Positions 18,232 to 27,076 of a stretch of 64,000 nt of DNA are shown here, in pieces. Within the stretch, counting starts at the first letter, position 1; each line of letters begins with the position of its first letter. Both the position numbers and the translations under genes were made by a program. Under the pieces are notes generated by a model, which was not told where the DNA came from, made no database searches, and saw nothing but the letters and a program-made list of their open reading frames with translations. Source of the stretch: Planctomyces sp. (GTDB lineage: Bacteria; Planctomycetota; Planctomycetia; Planctomycetales; Planctomycetaceae); assembly GCA_016795105.1 (NCBI GenBank), contig JAEUIH010000009.1, positions 62,001 through 126,000 on the forward strand, in the 5' to 3' direction.

Positions 18232-18252
18232 TCATCACGCTCCGCGTGATGA
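18232..18252. repeat. Single hairpin element between convergent recJ and kinase genes
   Basis: The stem TCATCACGC / GCGTGATGA (9 bp) encloses a TCC loop and is preceded by GTAG. The kinase stop codon lies at 18256-18258, three bases away. It has the same TCC-loop and stop-adjacent layout as the larger elements at 14516, 26407 and 29881, but a different stem sequence. It may terminate transcription from both sides. Confidence 0.6.
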
Positions 18253-18255
18253 GAG

Positions 18256-19827
18256 CTATTGTTCCGGTGTTTCGACGGGGGCGGCATCACCGGAGCGGTT
18301 GAAGCCAAGGCCGGAAGCAGCTCGTTCAACGTATGCTCCGCCGAACTGTACGACAAGCCAGACAACGACACCGATTCCGGCGACCCAGAGGATGAGGGAA
18401 GTCCAGCCTACGACGCCACGGAACATATCCTTCAGCCATCGCCACTTATGACGGTTCTTTTCCGCCTTTGCGACCTTGGCGTAGAGGCTATTCATGTCTT
18501 CCTTGCGGATGGCTGCCGTCTTGTGAGCGAGTTGAGCCTGAACGGCATCAGTGAACTCGGGGTATTGAGCCAGCGGCAGATACGTCCCATCGGCAGACGC
18601 TTTTGCCTTGGCTTTTGCGGTAAGAGTTCCGGCTGCGATCATTTTCAGAACGCGGCCAGTTGTGTGCTTTTCAACAAGCGAATTCCCTTTGGCATCTTCA
18701 AACTGAACATACCAGACTCGGGATGTCGCCGGGACGACACCACCACTCTGAGACTTCTGACTGGATGGTAAGGTCTTGCCAACAGCAGTGCCGGTTCCCA
18801 GCGCGATTGATGCTGATCCTGTATGACCCACAGGAACAGGTTCAGCCCCGTCCACGAAGCTGATCGCATCATTGTGGACACCGAGAGCGGTCAGGTCTTT
18901 GATCAGTTCATCACATGTTTTGTATCTGTGATTTGGTTCTTTGGCCATCATCTTGTCGATGATCAGATCCAGACGTTCCGGTACGTCGGACCGGAGGCTT
19001 CTGGCGGACGGATAGGAACCTTTTTCCTTGGCGATGATCAGTTCGAGTGCTGTTGTGCCGGTGAACGGGAGCTTTCCGACTAGCATGTGATACAGAGTTG
19101 CTCCGAGTGCATAAATGTCGCTGCGATGGTCAACGTGTTTGGCGTTTCGAGCCTGTTCCGGAGCCATATAAAGCGGCGTGCCGAGGCCTGTACCGCTTTG
19201 CGTCATGGAGACATCTTCATCCATGGCTTTGGCAAGTCCGAAGTCTGCGACCTTTACGACGCCCTTCCTCGTCAGCAGAATATTGTCCGGCTTGATGTCT
19301 CTGTGGACCATGTTCTGATCATGCGCGTGTCGAAGCGCTTCCGCACAGATGATTGCGATGTGAACAGCATCACCGACGGCGAATCGTTCGAGTTGATCGA
19401 GCCATGCCTGAACGCTCTGACCATCAACGTATTCAATCGCTGCGTAGTGGATTCCTTTGAAGGAGTCGACCGCATAGACCTTAACCACATTGACGTGATC
19501 AAGCTTGGCCATGGATCGAGCTTCTCGCTGGAAGCGTTTGACGAAGTCTTCCTTCTTTGACAGTTCTTTCGAGAGAGTCTTGAGGGCGACGAGGCGGTCA
19601 AGGCTGACCTGCTTTGCCAGAAAGACTTCCCCCATACCGCCTTTGCCAAGCTTCTTCTTGAGTTCGAAGTCGCCGAGCTGCTGGACTCGCGTTGGCCCCT
19701 GCGCACCTGGTTTTTGAGGGTTTTCAGACACGTTAGCGTCTCGCCGAGGATGTTCGGAAACTGGTGACGGTTCAGTATGAGTCTTTGGCCGTCTGGAAAC
19801 AACTGTTTTCAGGAGTTCCCTCTGCAT
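18256..19827 (-). CDS. Membrane-anchored Hanks-type Ser/Thr protein kinase
   Basis: This 523-residue protein has a kinase domain at residues 54-310. It shows the glycine loop GKGGMGEVFLAK (61-72), the ATP lysine K83, the catalytic loop HRDIKPDN (H175-D177), DFG (195-197) and APEQ. Everything needed for catalysis is present. A Ser/Thr-rich linker follows, then a small domain beginning WYVQFEDAKGN, seen in many planctomycete kinases (inference from memory of the family). A single membrane span lies near residues 484-507 (TSLILWVAGIGVVVWLVVQF), with a short tail outside the membrane. The kinase domain therefore faces the cytoplasm. No sensor domain is attached and no phosphatase is adjacent. The gene is transcribed toward recJ, and purC lies 217 bases upstream on the same strand. 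Confidence 0.93.
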   Translation of the reverse strand: MQRELLKTVVSRRPKTHTEPSPVSEHPRRDANVSENPQKPGAQGPTRVQQLGDFELKKKLGKGGMGEVFLAKQVSLDRLVALKTLSKELSKKEDFVKRFQREARSMAKLDHVNVVKVYAVDSFKGIHYAAIEYVDGQSVQAWLDQLERFAVGDAVHIAIICAEALRHAHDQNMVHRDIKPDNILLTRKGVVKVADFGLAKAMDEDVSMTQSGTGLGTPLYMAPEQARNAKHVDHRSDIYALGATLYHMLVGKLPFTGTTALELIIAKEKGSYPSARSLRSDVPERLDLIIDKMMAKEPNHRYKTCDELIKDLTALGVHNDAISFVDGAEPVPVGHTGSASIALGTGTAVGKTLPSSQKSQSGGVVPATSRVWYVQFEDAKGNSLVEKHTTGRVLKMIAAGTLTAKAKAKASADGTYLPLAQYPEFTDAVQAQLAHKTAAIRKEDMNSLYAKVAKAEKNRHKWRWLKDMFRGVVGWTSLILWVAGIGVVVWLVVQFGGAYVERAASGLGFNRSGDAAPVETPEQ

Positions 19828-20044
19828 GTTCCGTTCCCCTTGTGACGACTCGACGATTTAAACCGAACCACTGGCTCAGACTGCCACAAGTCTGCCCGCC
19901 AAAAAGGGATTCCGCTTGTCGGATCACCTGGGGGAAACCCGCGGTCAGGGGAAATCTGGCTGCAGTCGTATCGCATGCGCAAATATGTTGCGTATGGCCA
20001 ACGTTTCTGCCAAAGTCGGTGTCAAGCTGTAGGGATTTCGGGGG

Positions 20045-20923
20045 TCAGGCCGGTTTTCCTGTGAGTTGAGTGAAGGCCTCCGCGTATTTTTCGCTGGTTC
20101 TTTGGACAACATCCGCGGGGAGTTCAGGAGGGCTGCTGTTCTTGTCCCAGCCGGAGGTTTCCAGCCAGTCACGGACGAACTGCTTATCAAATGACGGTGG
20201 CGATCCGCCGGGACTGTATAGATCGGCGGGCCAGAAGCGTGAGCTGTCCGGTGTCATGACTTCGTCGATCAGGATCACTTTTCCGTCCACCAGACCGAAC
20301 TCGAACTTGGTGTCGGCGATGATAATGCCTCGCGTCAGTGCGTATTCCGCTCCTTTTTTGTAGACACGAAGACTGAAATCTCGGAGCTGACTGGCGAGTT
20401 CAGGGCCTGTTGTATGGCACATTTCTTCGAAACTGATGTTTTCGTCGTGGCCGGATTCAGCTTTCGTTGCGGGGGTAAAAATGGGTTCAGGCAACTGATC
20501 ACTTTGCCGGAGTCCCGAAGGCAGTTTCTGTCCGCAGACAGAGCCGTTTTGACAATACTCTTTCCAGCCAGACCCCGACAGATAGCCCCGAACAACGCAT
20601 TCAACGGGCACAACCTGTGTCCTTCGGACCACCATGCTGCGGCCCTGGAGGGACTTTACGTCCGTTCCCTGCGGCAGTGGAAGCGTTGTAACATCGGTCG
20701 ACAGGAGGTGGTGAGGGACGTTGAGAAAATCGAACCAGAACTTACTCAGGCGGGTCAGGATTTCCCCTTTTCCGGGAATTCCATTTGGAAGCACATAGTC
20801 GAATGCACTGATTCGATCCGTCGCGACAAACAGCAGACGATCGCCAAATTCGTAGACATCTCGCACTTTTCCTCGGCGAGGAACCATGCCGGGAAGGGAG
20901 CTCTGCAGCAGGACATCTGCCAT
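20045..20923 (-). CDS. purC: Phosphoribosylaminoimidazole-succinocarboxamide synthase (SAICAR synthetase)
   Basis: This 292-residue protein begins with the family signature [20 protein letters not shown] and [20 protein letters not shown]. Downstream are [26 protein letters not shown], and [13 protein letters not shown], which hold the ATP, metal and CAIR contacts. The length matches the eukaryote-like/long bacterial PurC class. Reaction: CAIR + aspartate + ATP gives SAICAR, in the cytoplasm. It is the second purine-pathway gene here after purF, but on the opposite strand. The upstream 179 bases before the plus-strand gene at 21103 presumably hold divergent promoters. Confidence 0.96.
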   Translation of the reverse strand: MADVLLQSSLPGMVPRRGKVRDVYEFGDRLLFVATDRISAFDYVLPNGIPGKGEILTRLSKFWFDFLNVPHHLLSTDVTTLPLPQGTDVKSLQGRSMVVRRTQVVPVECVVRGYLSGSGWKEYCQNGSVCGQKLPSGLRQSDQLPEPIFTPATKAESGHDENISFEEMCHTTGPELASQLRDFSLRVYKKGAEYALTRGIIIADTKFEFGLVDGKVILIDEVMTPDSSRFWPADLYSPGGSPPSFDKQFVRDWLETSGWDKNSSPPELPADVVQRTSEKYAEAFTQLTGKPA

Positions 20924-21102
20924 GCAAACACCAATCAGAGGGGGATATACAGAACAAACGTTTGGAATCTACCGGAAAACATGCAGTCTACTGATCCAAG
21001 TCCGTTTGAACAAATCAGTGTTTCGCGCATAAACTGCGGCTCTGCTGGAATGAATGGCAGATCAAGGGCTTGTGTTGTAGATGTGATTTCCTGAGGACCC
21101 TC

Positions 21103-22539
21103 ATGGGCGTAATGCAATTTCATGTGGAGCGACCTGACCTGCTGCTTGCAGGTTCGGATCTTTCGCAGGTTGACTTCCTGCTGTACGATGGTCGCGTTGT
21201 CCCGGCGAAAGCCACACTTAACGGCAATCTCCTGAAGTGTAACCGCACTCAGTCAGACAGTGGGCAACTGCGCATTTCATGGCCCAGGTTTGATGGTCGC
21301 CGTCAGGTTGTGCATACAGGCAGTCTGCGTGAACAGCCGGGTGTTTACGATCTGGAAGTGGAACTCGCACGAGGGCAACTCGCCAGGCTTCGCAATCAGC
21401 ACAGTGTCTGGACAACAGTTGGTCTTCAGACAACTCCCGAACTTGAATCTCTCATCGTGGAATCTCATCGAGCTTTCCGTTCAGCGGTGCTTAAAGCAGA
21501 GGTTCCGGAGGTTTCCGGGGCAGCAGCTCTGTTGTCTATGGAGTTGTCGGGCAAAGCTACGGAATTGCTGTGCCAGTACTATACCGAGCAGCGTCTGACA
21601 TTCCGCCGCAACAGGACTTCGTACCTTCCTGTGTTTCTGGGATGTCGTCTGCAGAGTGTTCCGGAGAATGAGTCGCTTTTCCTCGAAGCGTTTAATGCCG
21701 TTCAGGTGTCTTCCCCGTGGTCTATGCTTGAACCCAATGACGGCGCCTATGAATGGGATAAAACGGATGCGCTTGTTGAATGGGCTCAAAAGAACCGACT
21801 GTTTATCGTCGGTGGTCCGCTTGTCGACTTGTCTGTCGATCATATGCCGTCATGGCTGAAGAGCTGGTCCGGAGACCTGACAAATCTTCAGAGTTTCACA
21901 GCGGACTTTGTGGAGACAGTTGTAGGTCGTTATGTCGGGCGAATTCGTCACTGGGAAGTCGTGACTGGTGCGAATTGTGGTGGCGTCGGTGATCTCAACG
22001 AAGAACAGCGAATCAACCTTGTTGCTCGTGTCGTTGAGGCGGCTCGGCAGGTTGACGAACATGTTCATATCAGTATCCGTGTTGCTCAGCCGTGGGGCGA
22101 ATATCTTGGAAGAACGTCAAATCGACTGCCTCCCTATCAGATGGTGGAGACCCTGCGGAGATGTGGAGTGCCACTTGCTGAAATCAACCTTGAAGTTAAA
22201 GTCGCGGATTCTCCCGGGAAAACCTTGTGTCGAGACAGTCTGAGTCTGTCGCAACTGCTGGACTACTGGTCGCTCGCTCAGTTGCCGATCAATGTGATGC
22301 TGACCGTTCCGTATCAACCAGGCTTTGAAGATCCGGAACTGGATGCGTACCAGGCCGAATGGCTCAGTCAGACACTCCTGATGTGTCTGTCAAAGGAGCG
22401 AGTTGTTGGTGCCTACTACATGAACTGGAGTGATCAGACGATCGACGGAGGACTGACTGCTCTGGTAGGACCGGACTGCACTCCTCGACCAACCATGAAT
22501 CTGCTGAAGCGGCTGCGAGAAGCGTACTGGGCAGGCTGA
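21103..22539 (+). CDS. GH10-fold (endo-xylanase-like) protein lacking the usual catalytic motifs
   Basis: The start at ATG 21103 has GAGG seven bases upstream; the TTG at 21070 is less likely. The 478-residue protein has an N-terminal beta-rich domain (about 1-110) and then a TIM-barrel resembling glycoside hydrolase family 10. The barrel has FNAVQVSSPWSMLEPNDGAYEWDKTD, which parallels the GH10 motif in which the substrate-binding stretch precedes 'W.P..G.Y.W...D'. At the acid/base position GH10 enzymes have WDVVNE; here it reads WEVVTGAN (W284-N291), so the catalytic Glu is replaced by Gly289. The nucleophile strand usually reads ITELD; here it is INLEV (361-365). There is no clear signal peptide. 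A carbohydrate-binding or otherwise repurposed protein is likely. Active xylanase function is doubtful. Confidence 0.7.
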   Translation: MGVMQFHVERPDLLLAGSDLSQVDFLLYDGRVVPAKATLNGNLLKCNRTQSDSGQLRISWPRFDGRRQVVHTGSLREQPGVYDLEVELARGQLARLRNQHSVWTTVGLQTTPELESLIVESHRAFRSAVLKAEVPEVSGAAALLSMELSGKATELLCQYYTEQRLTFRRNRTSYLPVFLGCRLQSVPENESLFLEAFNAVQVSSPWSMLEPNDGAYEWDKTDALVEWAQKNRLFIVGGPLVDLSVDHMPSWLKSWSGDLTNLQSFTADFVETVVGRYVGRIRHWEVVTGANCGGVGDLNEEQRINLVARVVEAARQVDEHVHISIRVAQPWGEYLGRTSNRLPPYQMVETLRRCGVPLAEINLEVKVADSPGKTLCRDSLSLSQLLDYWSLAQLPINVMLTVPYQPGFEDPELDAYQAEWLSQTLLMCLSKERVVGAYYMNWSDQTIDGGLTALVGPDCTPRPTMNLLKRLREAYWAG

Positions 22540-22557
22540 AGTCTGACTGCCCAGTAC
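22524..22557. terminator. Bidirectional hairpin containing a stop codon
   Basis: Arms GTACTGGGCAG (22524-22534) and CTGCCCAGTAC (22547-22557) pair perfectly over 11 bp around a 12-base loop. The stop codon of the GH10-like gene lies in the loop, and the monooxygenase gene ends at 22562 from the other side. It probably serves as a shared terminator, although no T-run follows. Confidence 0.6.
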
Positions 22558-22561
22558 CAAT

Positions 22562-24136
22562 TCAGCCGGGTTGTTTTGAGACATTCCCGGGGCGAAACAG
22601 GTATGAGCCGAAGTCTGGATGTTTCAGACGTCGGCGATACGAGAACGCCGGGCCAAACCAGTTGTTCGGGATGATTCCATCTGCCTTCTTATACCAGCTT
22701 CCACAATCTCCGGCCCAGACCGATTCTCCCAGCGCTTTCTGAAGTTCTTCGTCATATCTGCGAACGGCGTCTGTTCGGACTTCAACTTCACCGTGTCCGT
22801 TCTTTTGCATGTACCTGAAACACTGGATCAGGTAGTTCACCTGTCCCTCGACCATGTAGATAATTGAGTTGTGACCCAGATTTGTATTTGGTCCGTACAG
22901 CAGGAACAAATTCGGGAAGTCCGGTGTCATCATTCCAAGGAGTGTTTGAGGTCGCTGTTTCCATGCCTCAGCAAGGGACACGCCGCGGAGACCGGTCACC
23001 TGAATCGACTGAAGGAAGTCGGTTGCCTGAAAACCTGTGCCATAGATCACGACATCGAGATCGATCTGTCGATCCTTTGTCTTAATTCCGGTCTCGCAGA
23101 ATTCAATCTCCGGCTCTGACACAACTTCAACATGCCGCTGCTGAACGGTTTCGAGGTAGTCCGAAGAAAGAAGGATGCGTTTACAGCCTGGTTCATATTT
23201 TGGAATCATCGTTTCATGAAGCTCATCGGGAAGCCGAGCTTTCATCTGGCGAATCAGCCACCAGCGATAAATCCGATTCGCCAGGCTGCCTCGGCGAAAC
23301 GCAATGATCCGCCATTCGCATGCCAGAAAGATCCAAAGACGATGGAGAGCTGCGGCCAGCGGGAGGTTTTCAAACATCCATGTGGCCCATCGCGGATAAT
23401 GGTAATTGTATAACGGATGAATCCATGAAGGAGTTCGCTGAAACAAAGTCAGCCGAGCAGCTTTGGAAGCGACTTCCGGGATGAATTGAATCGTGCTGGC
23501 ACCGTTTCCGATGATTGCAACCCGTTTTCCGGTCAGGTCAACATTCTTATTCCAGCGAGCAGAATGCCATGCAACGCCTCTGAACTTACCTGCATTCGGA
23601 ATGCCTGGGATTTGTGGTCGATTGAGTTGTCCAACAGCGCTGACAAGAAATCTGGCTGTCCATTCCTGCCCTTCCCGCGTTCGGACTTTCCACAATCGAG
23701 TCGATTCATCAAACCGAGCTTCCGTGACTGTCTGCCGGAAGCAAATCAGCTTGCGGATATCAAACTGGTCGGCCACGTCGCGGAAGTACTGAAGAATTTC
23801 GGGCTGGCGAGCATACTTCTGTGACCAGTTCAGTCGGGGAGCAAAAGAGTACGAGTACAGAAAGGACGGGACATCGCAGCCGGAGTTTGGGTATGCGTTA
23901 TCGAGCCATGTACCGCCGACGTCGTCCGATTTTTCGAGAATTGCGATCGACTCTGTTCCAGCTTCTTTCAGTTTGATCGCCATGCACATCCCGCTCATTC
24001 CGGCACCGATGATCAGGAAATCCAGTGGAGCGTTTGAGGCATTTACGGACACAATCGGCGATCCCGGAGAGGTGATTGTTTCTCTTTCGGTCAACTGAAG
24101 CTCTTGCAGGGTGATCGTGAATGCATGGAACGTCAA
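22562..24136 (-). CDS. Flavin-dependent monooxygenase (Baeyer-Villiger / FMO type)
   Basis: This 524-residue protein starts with TTG behind a strong GGGAAGGG. It has an FAD Rossmann motif DFLIIGAGMSGM (about residue 39), then EKSDDVGGTW, the BVMO/FMO fingerprint FRGVAWHSARW (pattern FxGxxxHxxxW), a second Rossmann motif VAIIGNGASTIQ for NADPH, and the late VIYGTGF motif. Family reaction: NADPH and O2-dependent oxygen insertion into ketones (to esters or lactones) or N/S-oxygenation of soft nucleophiles. The fingerprint ends WN rather than WP or WD, so the subclass is uncertain. It is divergently placed next to an alpha/beta hydrolase, which could open an ester or lactone product. Confidence 0.88.
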   Translation of the reverse strand: MTFHAFTITLQELQLTERETITSPGSPIVSVNASNAPLDFLIIGAGMSGMCMAIKLKEAGTESIAILEKSDDVGGTWLDNAYPNSGCDVPSFLYSYSFAPRLNWSQKYARQPEILQYFRDVADQFDIRKLICFRQTVTEARFDESTRLWKVRTREGQEWTARFLVSAVGQLNRPQIPGIPNAGKFRGVAWHSARWNKNVDLTGKRVAIIGNGASTIQFIPEVASKAARLTLFQRTPSWIHPLYNYHYPRWATWMFENLPLAAALHRLWIFLACEWRIIAFRRGSLANRIYRWWLIRQMKARLPDELHETMIPKYEPGCKRILLSSDYLETVQQRHVEVVSEPEIEFCETGIKTKDRQIDLDVVIYGTGFQATDFLQSIQVTGLRGVSLAEAWKQRPQTLLGMMTPDFPNLFLLYGPNTNLGHNSIIYMVEGQVNYLIQCFRYMQKNGHGEVEVRTDAVRRYDEELQKALGESVWAGDCGSWYKKADGIIPNNWFGPAFSYRRRLKHPDFGSYLFRPGNVSKQPG

Positions 24137-24241
24137 GTAATTCCCTTCCCCTTGACGGGTTGGCAGGGTTCTCTCTCTAATTCAGGAATTAGGGTAGGAG
24201 CAGGTGGTGGACGGGTGCTGCGTAAAGGGAGAAGTATCGAT

Positions 24242-25135
24242 TTGACAGCTCGTTGGAAAGAGAGCCTCATCTCTGTTGAAGGGCATCAGATTGCAACACG
24301 GACTTACAACATGGAGAAATCCGGTCCGTTGGTTGTATTCTTCCATGGAATTACCTCGTCGGTCGGACTCTGGCCAACACTCCTTGGCGGCACCAGGTTG
24401 TTGACGGATGCTCGCTGTTTGTCTGTCAGTCTGCCGGGGCATTGGCCGTCCACAGCCCCTTCAGGTCTTACAACCGACAAAGTCAGCGCAGAACTGTTTG
24501 CTCGAACGTTGCGGGCTGCGATTGATTTTCATGATTCGGAATGCCCGGTGCATCTTGCCGGCTGGTCCACCGGAGGCTTCGCGTCTTTGGTCCTGGCTGC
24601 CGATGTAGAGTTCCGCGATCGTGTGCTGTCCGTCGCTTGCTTCAGCGGATTTGCTCGCGGAAAGTGGCACAGTTGGCTGGGGATCTGGCAGCATCTTGCC
24701 GCATGGAAGATCCATCGAATCAGTTTTTATTTGACTCTGGCTGCGCTGCGGTCAATGACATGGCTGCATGTTGCAGTGATGGCCCGATTTCTGGGAAGGC
24801 CGAGTGATCCAGGGTTGCGAAGAGCTCTGTCGGCTTCAGCAATGCACGCTGAGCTTAAGGCCCATAATGGAGTATCGCTCCAGGCAATGATGGGCGGAAT
24901 TCGTTCGATTGATTTGACGAGCCACCTGATTCAGATCGAGTGTCCAGTCTTCGTTGTCGCCGGAGAGTGTGATCCCGTGATTCGAATTTCGGAAGCTCGT
25001 CATATCGCGGACCACATTCAGAATTCTGAGCTGGTGGTCCTTCCGGGCGTTGGGCATATGTTGCCAGTGGAAGCGCCTGAGACGATGGTCAGGACGATTG
25101 AGATGTCGATTCAGTCCGTTCGTCCGAAGGCATGA
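24242..25135 (+). CDS. Alpha/beta hydrolase
   Basis: The chosen start is TTG 24242, which has GGGAGAAG about seven bases upstream and gives 297 residues. The frame is open back to an ATG at 24104, but that extension has no recognisable content and would overlap the divergent monooxygenase gene. Landmarks: oxyanion segment VVFFHGITSS, nucleophile elbow AGWSTGG (Ser), acid VFVVAGECDPV (Asp) and PGVGHMLPVEAPE (His), so a full catalytic triad is present. A helical lid with several Trp residues lies between the elbow and the acid. The substrate is not evident. Divergent placement beside a Baeyer-Villiger-type enzyme suggests an esterase or lactonase partner. It ends convergently, 27 bases before the thioredoxin gene. 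Confidence 0.85.
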   Translation: MTARWKESLISVEGHQIATRTYNMEKSGPLVVFFHGITSSVGLWPTLLGGTRLLTDARCLSVSLPGHWPSTAPSGLTTDKVSAELFARTLRAAIDFHDSECPVHLAGWSTGGFASLVLAADVEFRDRVLSVACFSGFARGKWHSWLGIWQHLAAWKIHRISFYLTLAALRSMTWLHVAVMARFLGRPSDPGLRRALSASAMHAELKAHNGVSLQAMMGGIRSIDLTSHLIQIECPVFVVAGECDPVIRISEARHIADHIQNSELVVLPGVGHMLPVEAPETMVRTIEMSIQSVRPKA

Positions 25136-25162
25136 AATTCGACATCTCAGTTTAACGTTTCG

Positions 25163-26272
25163 CTACTGCTCTTCAAGTGCTTCTTCGACGATGTCGGCCG
25201 GGCTTGCGATGAAGGTCTTGAGCTTCTTGTCGCTGCTAAACAGCCAGACCCGTTTTCTGAAGACGGAAGCATATCGAAGTTCACCGGTCACGGTCTTTCC
25301 ATCTTCGGCGAGTGTTACTGCACAGGCACCGTCGAGCATTGGCCAGTAGCGTTCCGGGTTTGACAGAAACTTCTGCATATGATCTTCGCTGCAGAACTGA
25401 ATTTTCTTTCCATGATAAACCGTCTGGAACTCAGGGAGACCTTCTGTCAGAGCGCGTTCTTCAACAGCACTGACCAGACACAGGCCACCGAATTCGACCT
25501 TCACTTCAGCGGCTGATTCCTCTGGTTCTGTGGTTTCTGTCGCGGGTTCTTCTGCAACAACTTCTGGCTTGCCGGGACGAGACTGGCTGGCGGCTCGGAT
25601 CGGAGATGGGTCGCCGAACGGATTCTCATCGCTTGGAGCAGCTGGTTCGGACTCCAGTTCCTCAAACGCCGCGAATGGATTTTCTGTATTTGTCTTTGGA
25701 GCGACATCTGCCGCAGCGGGTGGGGCAAATGGATTTTCTTCCGCAGGATAACTGGCTGTTGCCGCGTTGACAGCTGCTGTTTTTCGCTTCGTAGTGGTCT
25801 CCGCTGTGGCAACGGTTGAAGCTGGAGTCTTCTTAGTTGGGGATTTGGCCTCCGGTGCAACTTTTTCAAGGCGGTCCAACATGGCATCTGCCGTCTGGTA
25901 GCCGGAGATTCTTTCAACGATTGCCAGGTCAGAACCAACAATAAGAATCGCTGGAAGGCCTTTGATCTGAAGTTGTTTTACAAGGTCTTTATGCTGATCA
26001 GCATCAACCTGAACGGGAATAAAATTCTGGTGAATGTGAGTCGCGACTTCAGGGTCCGCAAATGTTGTGACTTCCATCTTGCGACAGAACGCACACCATT
26101 TCGCGGTGAACTCCATCAGTACCGGCTTACCAGTGGCAGCCGACTGCTTCAGAGCATCGTCAATATCGTGAGACCACTGAACTTCCTGTGCGAATAGCTG
26201 CGTTGTCAGTAAACACATGCTAACGAATGCGAAGAGAGTTCGTGCCGCAGAGAATGAAGTGAGTGGGCGCAT
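25163..26272 (-). CDS. Exported thioredoxin-fold protein with C-terminal YHS-like domain
   Basis: This 369-residue protein has a Sec signal peptide at residues 1-29 (hydrophobic LFAFVSMCLLTT, cleavage near FAQ). The thioredoxin domain (about 30-140) has the redox motif WCAFC (C60, C63) and a cis-proline in IKGLPAI, like the DsbD-gamma/thioredoxin_7 group. A low-complexity linker (about 145-270) is rich in Pro, Ala and Glu and repeats the tetrapeptide ENPF three times. The C-terminal part has GLCLVSAVEERALTEGLPEF and IQFCSEDHMQKFLSNPERY, which matches a YHS-type metal-binding domain. Probable role: periplasmic thiol or metal handling. No partner gene is adjacent. Confidence 0.85.
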   Translation of the reverse strand: MRPLTSFSAARTLFAFVSMCLLTTQLFAQEVQWSHDIDDALKQSAATGKPVLMEFTAKWCAFCRKMEVTTFADPEVATHIHQNFIPVQVDADQHKDLVKQLQIKGLPAILIVGSDLAIVERISGYQTADAMLDRLEKVAPEAKSPTKKTPASTVATAETTTKRKTAAVNAATASYPAEENPFAPPAAADVAPKTNTENPFAAFEELESEPAAPSDENPFGDPSPIRAASQSRPGKPEVVAEEPATETTEPEESAAEVKVEFGGLCLVSAVEERALTEGLPEFQTVYHGKKIQFCSEDHMQKFLSNPERYWPMLDGACAVTLAEDGKTVTGELRYASVFRKRVWLFSSDKKLKTFIASPADIVEEALEEQ

Positions 26273-26406
26273 GACAAAGTGCTCGAAAGTGACGAATCAG
26301 ACCGGACACCATTTCGTGTATCGGCGTTCGTCACCCGACTTCACGCAGTTGTCCTGAGAAAAATTGATACAATCGAACAAACCGTCACCGGCAGATTTTG
26401 CTGAAA

Positions 26407-26485
26407 GTAGCAGGCACTTTCCGAGTGCCGTCCGCTGTAATTCTGGCTACGGTGTTGCGGACGGCATTCGGAGAATGCCTGCTAC
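26407..26485. repeat. REP/BIME-like paired hairpin element, copy 2
   Basis: Left hairpin GGCACTT-TCC-GAGTGCC (26413-26429) and right hairpin GGCATTC-GGA-GAATGCC (26463-26479) are flanked by GTAGCA and TGCTAC. The inverted outer arms match copy 1 at 14516. The stop codon of the minus-strand release-factor-like gene (26482-26484) is made from the terminal CTAC of the element. Confidence 0.8.
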
Positions 26486-27009
26486 AGTTTCAGCCGATGC
26501 AATTGCCTGAGTTCCCGCTGGGAATTCACGACTTCAAATGCTTCAGGTGTTCCGCCAACGAAGCGAACAAGTTGTGACATTGTACAGCCGAGAGCGCCGG
26601 CGGCTTTGGACACGTCGTAGTCCTTTGCATGAATGGCATTCATGGCTTCAGCGAGCATCGCCGGGAAATCAGGATGGCGATCATTGCACTGAATTTTCTG
26701 ACTGCGGCAGCGTGAGACCCATAAAGCTGACGGCTGAACGTCGGACGACGATACGTTTCTAAATCGGATAGCAAGCAGCACGCGGAGTCGAAAAATGGCG
26801 GTTTGTCGATTGGCGTCCTGGCTTCTGCGTTCAGCGGCAAACGAAACAATACCGGTTGGTTCATGAACGATCTCAATCGCAGTCTCGACCTTATTGCGAT
26901 GTTGTCCGCCGGGACCGGAATGTCGAGTTCTTCGGACGAGGCACTGTTGGAGCAGTTGATCGGCCGAGAACGTGGATGGGTGATGCCCGTGTTGATCCGC
27001 AGTGTTCAT
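26482..27009 (-). CDS. Release-factor-like protein with GGQ domain (ArfB/PrfH type)
   Basis: This 175-residue protein has the catalytic RF-1 motif SGPGGQHRNKVETAIEI with GGQ at residues 34-36. It has no codon-recognition domain, so it resembles stalled-ribosome rescue hydrolases rather than RF1/RF2. Family chemistry: hydrolysis of peptidyl-tRNA in the ribosomal A site. The C-terminal half (about 85-175) differs from the ArfB basic tail and instead looks like a small helical domain (DVSKAAGALGCTMSQLVRFVG, helix-turn-helix-like). Its substrate may therefore differ. It is 67 bases downstream of PPK2 on the same strand, and its stop codon lies inside the repeat element. Confidence 0.82.
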   Translation of the reverse strand: MNTADQHGHHPSTFSADQLLQQCLVRRTRHSGPGGQHRNKVETAIEIVHEPTGIVSFAAERRSQDANRQTAIFRLRVLLAIRFRNVSSSDVQPSALWVSRCRSQKIQCNDRHPDFPAMLAEAMNAIHAKDYDVSKAAGALGCTMSQLVRFVGGTPEAFEVVNSQRELRQLHRLKL

Positions 27010-27076
27010 GGGTGATACCAGAATAAGCAGCCTTTGTCAGACACTTCTGCCGTGCGAGTACACAGGCTCGTGGACT

